Positions 55,921 through 64,000 of a DNA stretch of 64,000 nt are shown piece after piece. The DNA is from Ophioderma brevispina (lineage: Eukaryota > Echinodermata > Ophiuroidea > Amphilepidida > Ophiodermatidae). The notes under the pieces were generated by a model. The model made no database searches, had not been told where the DNA came from, and saw only the letters and a program-made list of their open reading frames with translations. Position numbers and translations under genes: made by a program. The DNA lies in assembly GCA_023653785.1 (NCBI GenBank), contig JAMKCH010035321.1, forward strand, positions 48,578 through 112,577, in the 5' to 3' direction. How positions within the stretch are numbered: position 1 is the stretch's first letter; each line of letters begins with the position of its first letter.

Positions 55921-56530
55921 TTAACCCTCTCTCCTGAGCCATTTTGGTACAAAATGCCCGAGGGGGGGGGGGTGTTACACCGCCCCCCTGTGATTTTCGT
56001 TACTGTACACCCGATTCCCTGTAAATTTGTCTCCACCCCCCCACCAACAAAGGATAGCTTGGAGTATCTTCTTTCCATGGTTACCAAAATAAGTACAACA
56101 TCCCCCATTATGACGTCACCATGACTTCATATGTTGAGGAAAGGAAATAGATATAGGGTGGAAAATTGCATATAAAAAACTTCGCCCATATGAGCGACTC
56201 AAACACCCTATATAGCTCTAAATTGATGTTCATTATATAAAATAGTCATTCCATCAAGTAGAGTCAAAAAACCGCATGAAATCTGATTTTGCTAACCTTT
56301 TTGGCGAAAAAATTGAATTTCATGTGTGTGTCTATGGAAATGGCAGTTTTGCTGACCTGCACAACTTTATGACATCATTGTGGACGTAATGCTAGGCAGG
56401 TGGTACTCATTTTGGTATAATGGAAAGAGGAGCCATAGCTATCTAAATCAAGTTTCTGTGATGTTCTGTGTTGGTTAGGCATGTTGGTACTTCTCTTCCG
56501 CGGGGGGGGTTACAACCACCCCCCCCCCCC
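55921..56530 (+). mobile_element. Related CCCTCG-end TTAA element, diverged
   Basis: Starts TTAACCCTCTCTCCTGAGCC, followed by G-run and C-run hairpin sequence (GGGGGGGGGGTGTTACACCG, CCCCCC). Internal TATGACGTCACCATGAC, AGTCAAAAAACCGCATGAAA, CTATGGAAATGGCAGTTTTG, GACATCATTGTGG and CTCATTTTGGTATAATGGAA match the 19533 family in order. The right end is a C14 patch without a clear TTAA. No transposase frame. Confidence 0.65.
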
Positions 56531-56809
56531 CCATCGACACTTTGGGATCACCCTGTATCTTACCTATACCCCGGTGGATGTTTGTTTTGGATTAAAAGGA
56601 GCGGAGCATGACAATTGACAATACATTAACTAATTTGTCACCAACACAAGGGGGTTTTAGCAAGCCGGGAAAAACCTTAGGATATTTTCTAAGCATGTTT
56701 GTGGATTATTGCAAGCAACCGACGATTAAAATTATGAAACATTGATCTTTTTATTCTGTTTATTCTGTACAAGAAGACACAGCGGAATTGGCCATACGAG
56801 TCAAACTAC

Positions 56810-57435
56810 CAGAATCTCCTAGGAGAAATTCAATTTTCCTAGTGGAAGAAATTAATTTCACCTAGGAGAAATTCCAGCCAAGAAGCTGCTCATTATGATC
56901 CTAATTTCTAAACGATTAAATCATGATTGGATAAATTATCTCCCAGAAGAAATTATAATTTTTCCTAGGAGAAAATTAATTCTTCTTGGGAAATTATTCT
57001 CCTAGGAGAAATGAATTTCTACTAGGTGAAATTTAATTTTAGCTAGGAGAAATCGCAAGTTTACTAGGAGAATAAGTTCTGGCGCCCGGTCTAAGTGTTT
57101 TAATTTATCCATGCAGAAATTACTCACATTCTCATAGGGAAATGCAGCCAAACGGAGCGCTCTCATTGGCTGGATTTCACTAGGAGAAAAGAATTTCTGT
57201 AGGAGAAATTACGTAATTTCACCTAGGAGAACTTAAGCCAAAAGCAGTGACTCTCATTGGCTGGAATTTACTAGGAGAAATTAATTTCTCCTAGGAGAAT
57301 TTCCAGCCAATGAGATCGCTCCTTTTTTTGACTGAATTTCTCCTAGGAGAAGCAATTCCAGCCAATGATAGCGCTCCCTTTGGCCCGAATTTCTCCAAGG
57401 AGAAATTCAGACAATTGAGATCGACCTCCTTTTGG
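56810..57435. repeat. Array of CCTAGG-centred palindromes with AGCCAATGAG spacers
   Basis: The palindrome ATTTCTCCTAGGAGAAAT, or close variants such as TCACCTAGGAGAAATT and TTTACTAGGAGAAATT, occurs about 15 times in 620 bases. In the right half it alternates with AGCCAATGAGATCGCTCC and its inverse (GAGCGCTCTCATTGGCTG). Spacing is irregular (about 25-60 bases), so it is not a simple satellite. No ORF or flanking element ends were identified. Confidence 0.8.
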
Positions 57436-57989
57436 CTGAATTTTGGTCTGACATGTATGAGGGCTGTGCATTGTGCCGCGGTGAAATTGGTCTTCAGAAG
57501 AGGAGATTTTCACTATCTTAAATCATGGAATTGGATGCAACACGTCGGACCATTTCTTAAATAGAGTTCGGAACAACTGTAAACCATTGTTGCAATGACG
57601 TATTGCTGGCTTGGAACCGAGACAATGCCATGTAATTCAAAGGTACGGGGCAAAGAATATCATGCCTGCATCTGTCATACATCAAAAACCAATAGCCTTG
57701 CAATTCTTGGTTCCATTATTCTGGTCGGTCGCGGTTGTTGAATTTGGCGCACACACACTCCCCCGCTACATCTCCCTGCAAAGGAGTGACAAACTGTATG
57801 GTCAGCTCTGGAAGTGGGCTGGAAGCTTTCTCTCGTATTTAGAGGGTCGTCGAGTGCCCAATTGTGTAAACACGTTTATCATTCCATACGGAATAAATCG
57901 CAAATCCTCAATCATAGTGCGCAGTTCACACGCTCATTGAAAAACGTTTTACACAATTTGGGCACACACGCCAGTGGTGTTAAAGGTCC
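57436..57989. other. No supported gene; short inverted repeat at 57847-57974
   Basis: CGAGTGCCCAATTGTGTAAA at 57851 is mirrored by AACGTTTTACACAATTTGGG then CACAC near 57950. The 109-codon frame at 57611-57940 has no recognisable domain. Confidence 0.35.
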
Positions 57990-58205
57990 TTGCCCGATCG
58001 CAATAGCCCTCGCCCTCAGAGCCCCAGATTTTACCCGGAAGTGGTCAACATTTTGGTATCAAGAAGAAAGCTACTATTTTTCCCTCATTTATCCTGTATC
58101 TTAAGGGCTCAAAGGTGTTGGGTTAGGAAGTTATGAGTCGAAAAATGTGCCCCATTTTTTTGGATCGCCCACATATTAAATTTGACACAGTACTCTATGG
58201 TAGTC
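57990..58205 (+). repeat. Dispersed repeat (matches 49625-49815)
   Basis: Second, diverged copy of the 49.6-kb repeat: GATCGCAATAGCCCTCGCCC, AAAGCTACTATTTTTCCC, GTTATGAGTCGAAAAATGTG and AGTACTCTATGGTAG. The upstream ACATTTTGGTATCAA also resembles the CCCTCGTCTT-family interior, so it may be a distant member. Confidence 0.5.
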
Positions 58206-59686
58206 TCATGGGTATATTGGTAGTGGCGATCCTCACTCAACTGCATCTCAGATTACACTGAGCACACCCACGATGCCATACGATCGAGCTAAACCACGCC
58301 CCAGGTCATGCAGGTCAGCCACGTCATTGTTTCCAGTGTTGTGTAAGCTGGAGCTCTGGGCGTGGCTATCGTACACTGAGACTAAGCCTCGATTTTTTTT
58401 CACATTTTCCGGGGGGCAATTAGAAGAATTGTCAAAAGGTATAGGCATTTTGTAATGGTTTCCTTCACCTAATCATGTATCTATTTTAAAGATCAAGATC
58501 TTCATGAGGTGCAAATCACTCGACAAGCGGCCGTATCACAGTGATGTGTGGGTGGGGGATGCCGAATTTTGTAATGTATCTGTTAATGTAGCAGACGAGA
58601 CATTATCGGCAGCGCAATGGCCTACTCGGCTCCTGTGAGTTTCAACTGTTTAGGCCTGTACTTAAGCATTTTAAAGATATTGATCCAATGGGTTTTATGG
58701 TGTGATTCAAGTGTAGGAAGTCGGGTGGGAGGTGGGTAGTGGTACTATTCACTGTGTTGGGACTGTATTTTCATAGTGTCATGAAGTATGATGGGGTGGG
58801 CGGAGCCTGAGGGTGGGCCTATGGATATGATTTTTTGAATTCATCAAAATGGGTGAAGTGTGTGGGTGTGTTTTGTTGTTACCGAGCTTCTGTATCCCCC
58901 GTATCCATCTGGCTTAAAAAATATCAGATGCTTAAACGTAGCCTACTCGAACGCTTTTTGGGATAAGTCATTTTTTTTTGGGGTGTTTCAATCAAGTTTT
59001 CCCTTAAATTAAAGTGGTTTTTCAATCCTGAATTGTTGATGTATGGTATGGCTAATTGGGGTATTCTTCAACCATTATATGCTAATATAGACCTCTAGGG
59101 GGTCTATTCCATGACATAAAAATAAAAAAAGGCCCAACCGTTTTACCATTTTCTGATGCGGTCATTAGTCAAAACAATCACAACAAAATGCCTTCCCTTA
59201 AGTTATCCTCTTGGCTGGAAAAGCCATGGGGATTTTGCAACATCCTGCAGAAATTTATTCGTCCGTGTGTGTGTTTATGTGTGTGTGTTTGTCGCTTTAT
59301 CTTGAATTATAGTGAAATTCCTCACAGATGGTATTAGCTTATCTATGTAGTGTCATAAAATTTGTAAAAAGTTTTATTTCTTGTCAAATGTTTTGATAAT
59401 ATAAATCAACAACAATTCATTCAATAGGAATTGGAGTGAGGTTCCTTTTGACCAATGGCCGTACAAATAGTTGTTTTTCTTCAAATGGTTGGATTGTTCT
59501 TTTTCAGCTTAAAAAATAGTTTGCATTATTTTGTTTTGTAAACACCCCCCACCCCCCCAAAAAAAAGAAAATATTTTGTTTGCAGTCTCTCATCTGTGTT
59601 GCTCCCATTTTAGAAAACCCTTTTTTTTGTCATTTAAGTACATTAATGCATGAAAAATCGGAATATTTTGTCAACATTTCAGATGA
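58206..59686. other. No supported gene
   Basis: Short frames on both strands at 58248-58455 overlap and are probably chance. GTGTGTGTGTTTATGTGTGT near 59265 is a small microsatellite. No element ends were recognised. Confidence 0.4.
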
Positions 59687-59816
59687 CATGTGCACTTAAG
59701 TTACCCAAGGTGGGGGGGTCCTATTGGACCCCAACTTTGTTTTTAAGCTGCCGCACCACCATCCCCCCTCTCCGGAATAACGGAGTGAAAAACCTGGTCA
59801 AATTGAGTCAATTAAA
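59687..59816. mobile_element. CACTTAAGTG-family TTAA element, internally deleted copy 3
   Basis: TTAAGTTACCCAAGGTGGGG and GGTCCTATTGGACCCC at left correspond to the 9377 terminus and its hairpin. CGGAGTGAAAAACCTGGTCA and a final TCAATTAA correspond to the right terminus (GGGAGTGAAAACCCCTTGGTCA). Only about 130 bp remain. Confidence 0.65.
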
Positions 59817-60198
59817 CCAGTGGCGACGTCTAAAAATTGGGATGTCTTGGCCACCCCTCCCCCCTGGGAATTCCATTCCTGTTTTTTGTTTGTTTTTTTT
59901 TTTTTTTATTAGTAGGTAACCAGACGAAAATAATGTTTTGTACCGATTCGAAATAAATTACCGGGGAATCATAATGGCGTTGATTCAGCGCAGGAGATTC
60001 TCGCAATAATAGCGAGATAAGATTGCATATATCGCTTTTGCATCTTTCGGGTGAATCGCAGAGGTCTGTAAACTATGTAAGATTTACTATTATGAATATT
60101 AAACCGCAGTAGAAATTACAAACAGAGCTGAGAACAATGGTAATACAAATGAATAACGCTTTGTGGGTGCCAGAGCTGAATGGTTGTGAATTTGGAAC

Positions 60199-60372
60199 AT
60201 GCAGCGACGGTTTTCGCAATCAGAAATCACAGTCATGCATTGGCTCTGCGTGTTGACCCTGTCAATCGTGTATGGCATGAATAATACAACAGGAATGCGA
60301 CCGAAGTGTTACCAAAAGATGTCCAGATTGTGGTCGAACCACTGCCCCATGGACGTCACAAAGAGCGGGTAA
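60199..60372 (+). CDS. Candidate first exon of a small secreted protein
   Basis: A 57-codon frame, too short for most ORF cut-offs. An internal start at 60235 gives MHWLCVLTLSIVYGM, a good signal-peptide shape, followed by NNTTGMRPKCYQKMSRLWSN and HCPMDVTKSG, a small polar peptide with two cysteines and an N-glycosylation motif (NTT). AGCGGGTAATTTG at the end (60364-60376) could be a splice donor (AGCGG|GTAATT). I cannot assign a family. It could be a neuropeptide, a lectin or receptor ectodomain start, or chance. Confidence 0.3.
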   Translation: MQRRFSQSEITVMHWLCVLTLSIVYGMNNTTGMRPKCYQKMSRLWSNHCPMDVTKSG

Positions 60373-63300
60373 TTTGAAATTTCCCTTTAGCGTGATAGCG
60401 TTAATTAGTTCGGACTTGCACACGTGTGACATGACACTGTGCCAGTTTAGGCTGGTGACAGATCAGATTTCCTCCCAATAAAACACTGAAATTTGCAGAA
60501 ACAAGGTAAAACTTTGAATTATTTAAATGTGTTATGCTTTGGGAGCAGTGCTCTTTCTAATCGAATCTACTTTCAAGTATTATAAAAGGCAATTGGTAAT
60601 TTTATTTTTATAGCTATATATGGGGCTTACAAAATACGTTTTTAGCTCTTGCATCAAAACGGATTGAAATATTCGGCGCGAAACTTTAAGATGGGGATTT
60701 GGAGATGAAGACCAATCTATAAAGATTGAAAACTTCATATCCTTTAATAGGGCCATCCCCCTTTAATAAAATTATTGATCTAATCTCAAGATATTTTTTG
60801 AGATACAGCAGGAATATAATTGTTGATAAAAAGAATTGCATTTCAGAATTTTTGCTGCAAAATGCATATGGTAGTATCCACATTCAAGCCTCACGCCAGC
60901 AGTAACTTGGAAGAGCCTAATTGACCAATCAGACGGCAGAATTCCAATTTGGGACATTCACGCTTACCGACAGAATAGGCTGAGTAATAATTGTTTGAAC
61001 TAATTTCGAACAATCTGCTGTGTGTACATGGCGTGAAGGTAACCACTGCTGTGGACAGCGCGTAAAAACAATGATTAAAATATAGAGGCCCATGGCACGG
61101 AAGGTATTATATGAATGGACTTTGTTTGCCCTCCAGATCACAAGGGTACGAAAGAATACAATGCATGCACATGGTTCACCTGAAACCAGTTTCAGCCTAT
61201 TCCACAGGTGATCGTTGATTTTCTTGCCATGCTTGGGTGGTTCTGGAAGAAAGGTCGGGCCAAGATAACCTATTGACATGCGTGCAAGCGCCCTATACAG
61301 TGCATACGATGTGTACTGGTCGCACACGCCAGTGCTGCGTACGCTTTAGTTCAAAAACAATTATCATGGCGACTATAGTAGACACTTATGTATCAACTAG
61401 TCCCAGTCGTTTGTAATGTTGCACTAAGAGGGAGATTGCATATTGGTACGGTTGTGTAAAAGGAGGATGGTCCGGCAGGAACTATAGGCATGACCCCACT
61501 GTCCCGCTTTGAATTTGCGATAGATATGGGACCGTGGGGCTACATCCTTCGCCAACTCTTGCACATTGAGTGCCAAAATTTGGTCGAGTTACCACTTTAT
61601 TTTTAGAGGACCTCTGGCATAGTTCCTGAGATTATGACTAGTGTCTAACTTTTTTGGCTGCTGTTATCAAGACTATCTAGTCATGAAAAGTTGTGTATAT
61701 TAGTGTGTTATATGGCCTCCATTTTCTGAATTAAACTCTCAAAAGTATATTTCTCAATTTATTGAGAAAGATTTCTCACAGGAAAAGCCATTTGTTTATT
61801 AGTTCAATGATGGTAACCTCAGGTCTTGAAGTTACTTTACACTGGACATATCTTATCTTCGGACCCGAGGGTTTAACAACAAGATGGTCGTAGTTGAATC
61901 GATTGTAACAGTGGTTGTGAAAAAAAAGTGATTCTCCAACTCAAATTACCGCTGGTGACCGTACTACGATGCTCTGAACTAAAAATCAGCTACGGACGTT
62001 TACTTGAGTATGCTAGTTTTCCTTGTGGCACATTCGATGTCAAATCGACGTTTTGCGTGGGTTCATTAATATTTAAAACATTTTTTGCTCGATATTCCAT
62101 GTAGCTGGTGTGAATAAATCCGGCCATGTTGATATCCACATTAACGCAGCGTTTGCCCCAGACGTTCGAGTAAGAATTTTTAATAAAATCGTTATTCATG
62201 ACAGAATGGCATCGTAGTCGCTATTCCAATCATGGTTACAACAAGTCGTTATCCTACATTAGCGCGCGATAATGTCGGTCTCATCAAGCATGTCAAGAGA
62301 CTAGTTTTTGTTGCTAAGCCAAAGCACAGTTCCCCACACTGACCTTTACCTCTTTACCCCGACCCCATGAAATTTGATTTGAGACTTAGACTGAAAACGT
62401 AAGAACGCATACCTGCTTAAAATCAGGAATTTTTGATCATTTGAAGTGTGAGTCAGTGAAAATACAGATCCAACAGTATTGTAGAGTATGTCAAGATAAA
62501 AGTGAGTCAACATTCAGGTAATTCGGACCATTTTGGAGTGATGTTGGGTAGTTTATAATTGAAACCTTAAGGATGTTTAAACAGTACATACCTTGCATGA
62601 ATTCGGGTCGTTAAAGTTAATAAACAGAAGTGAATGTGTACAAAGCAACCCGAAGTCATGCTCAGCAGGCTATTTGTTTACTATAAAAGAGAGAAAAGGG
62701 GAATACCCCTAGTTTGTTTTGGCAACTGCACCTGTTTAGATTGCACAATAGGGGAAGTCGGGAATTCCCCAAGGATGCTAAAATAGAACCTTGTTTTTAT
62801 GTTTTGCGATCAAAACATTGCTAACCTAGGGGAATTCCCCCATAAATTTATATATATGAAGTGAGTAATTTAGATTAATGAAATCTGATTTGATGGTGCA
62901 AGGTCATTTTTATGCATAGATATGTAATGATTATTGTTAGAAAGGGGAATCTTACTGTGAGAAGTTAAAATACTAATCACTGAAGTACTCTCTGCAGCAT
63001 CCACTAGTATAACAAGTAGCTAGAAGATAGCTATTTTACGCTGCCTTGAGGAGCAGAACCTGTAACATACCAGGCTTTATTATATTTTAATTATTCCCCT
63101 TGGAGAGAGTGCTGTAATTATTCTAACTGTCGTCTTGAAGCCCCCCCGAAAGTGGTCTGGGAATCAAAATAAGGATTCCATTGTGGGACAGATAAAATCG
63201 TGTGATTTATCTTGGACTGATATACTGTGGATTTAATATACGGTCGAGGGACTTAATTTAACCTTGACGTCTTGAACTGGTGGACAAGATTACCTTCATG

Positions 63301-64000
63301 ACTGAAAGATTCCCTTGGATATAATACCTGATGAATTTTGTATGAACTTGTGGCTCTGTCATTTCTGTAGTCGTCGCTGTGATGACATATCATCGTTTAA
63401 GCTGCAACGCTTCTTGTGGGATTAATGGACATTCGTGTTTACAATTAAGTATACCATGTAATCTTAAAATATTGAGTGTGTGATTTTATGTAAGTTGTTT
63501 TTGACATCCAACTTCTTGGAACCAATGACACATCTTAAAACTGTTCGTTTATATAAAATTTCAGTCATTTGTGTCACAAGGCTCGTTATTAGTGTTTTGA
63601 AAGGTATTCTGACCTTAGACGGCCTACGAGACGTCCTAACAATTGAAAGTGCCATTTAAGCCAAGATACACAGACCGCTTCTGCTCTAACTTTACAGCTG
63701 CAAAATGGCTTATATTAATTATTTGCAATAAACGTTTATATTGTAGGCATTCTTGAGAGGTCTTTCTGCATCATTATAACCAATTTTCTGCATATTTAAA
63801 ATTTACATTATGAATTTTCAGGTGAAACTTACCCTTGTTGTGTCTACATTGGGTACAACAGATCGAATCTGTGGTTGTGTAATATAATCCTCAACCCCGA
63901 TGAAAGTTAATTGGGTTGCTCTTCACACACCGTGTTACTTTTCTTATTATACAAAATATATCGGGCGCTAAAACGCCTTTCCAATTTAGTTATTCATTCG
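60373..64000. other. No named gene; unannotated 3.6 kb
   Basis: The longest frame is 132 codons on the minus strand (60929-61327), with HLWNRLKLVSGEPCACIVFF and a hydrophobic GLYILIIVF patch but no family I recognise. Frames at 61990-62199 and 63464-63655 are likewise unassigned. The only structure is the GGGGAATTCCCC palindromes at 62698-62840. The region has few transposon signatures compared with the rest, so it is the likeliest place for host exons. Confidence 0.35.
62698..62840. promoter_or_regulatory. GGGGAATTCCCC palindromes
   Basis: GGGGAATACCCC (62698), GGGAATTCCCC (62760) and GGGGAATTCCCC (62829) are spaced about 62 and 69 bases apart. They match the Rel/NF-kB consensus and resemble the 10.9-11.2 kb cluster. 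No adjacent promoter was identified, so any regulatory role is inference. Confidence 0.25.

Overview
This window looks like intergenic or intronic DNA from an animal genome, most likely a marine invertebrate. It is AT-rich and has no bacterial gene organisation. It is packed with decayed non-LTR retrotransposons (CR1/L2-like, RTE-like and Jockey-like), tRNA-derived SINEs and many short TIR elements. One CR1/L2-like copy carries a 2A-like motif near its N-terminus, as reported for sea-urchin elements, which would fit a deuterostome; that placement is inference. I found no host gene I can name. The best host-coding candidate is a 57-codon exon-like ORF with a signal-peptide-like start at 60199-60372.

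Layout. 1-10 kb: a TTAA-flanked TIR element (1484-2471), a 2.05-kb near-identical tandem duplication (2611-6722), two tRNA-derived SINEs (7.5 and 8.0 kb) and a palindromic-end TTAA element (9377-10124). 10-26 kb: a cluster of GGGAATTCCC palindromes, more TTAA-flanked foldback elements (12393, 13610, 22391), and LINE relics at 13.4, 14.4-16.8, 16.86-17.56 (minus), 17.8-18.6 and 24.0-25.4 kb. The 14.4-16.8 kb relic is split by a 363-bp C tract. 26-33.4 kb: a nest in which a TTAA element is interrupted by a 3-kb insertion between 8-10 bp direct repeats. That insertion holds another TIR element with iterated TTGAGTAAA motifs and several local duplications. 34-37.2 kb: an element with eight direct or inverted copies of an 18-bp motif, and a second copy of the 12.4-kb element. 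37.5-41 kb: a CR1/L2-like LINE 3' half, tandemly duplicated with a poly-T junction, and a TIR element sitting in its ATGT tail. 42-45.5 kb: an inverted repeat pair and a SINE nested in a TIR element. 45.6-47.7 kb: a Jockey-like LINE on the minus strand. 51.8-58 kb: two large imperfect palindromes, further TTAA elements and an array of CCTAGG-centred palindromes. 58-64 kb: mostly unannotatable, with a short TTAA element and GGGGAATTCCCC palindromes.

The repeats do not form a pathway, but they show partnership and nesting. LINEs carry the reverse transcriptase that SINEs with matching tails could use. Several unrelated TIR families share a TTAA target, as in piggyBac-type elements, yet no transposase ORF is visible, so all of them appear non-autonomous. 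Four poly-T runs of about 20 bases sit at abrupt junctions, three of them next to local duplications. They should be checked against raw reads before any biological reading.
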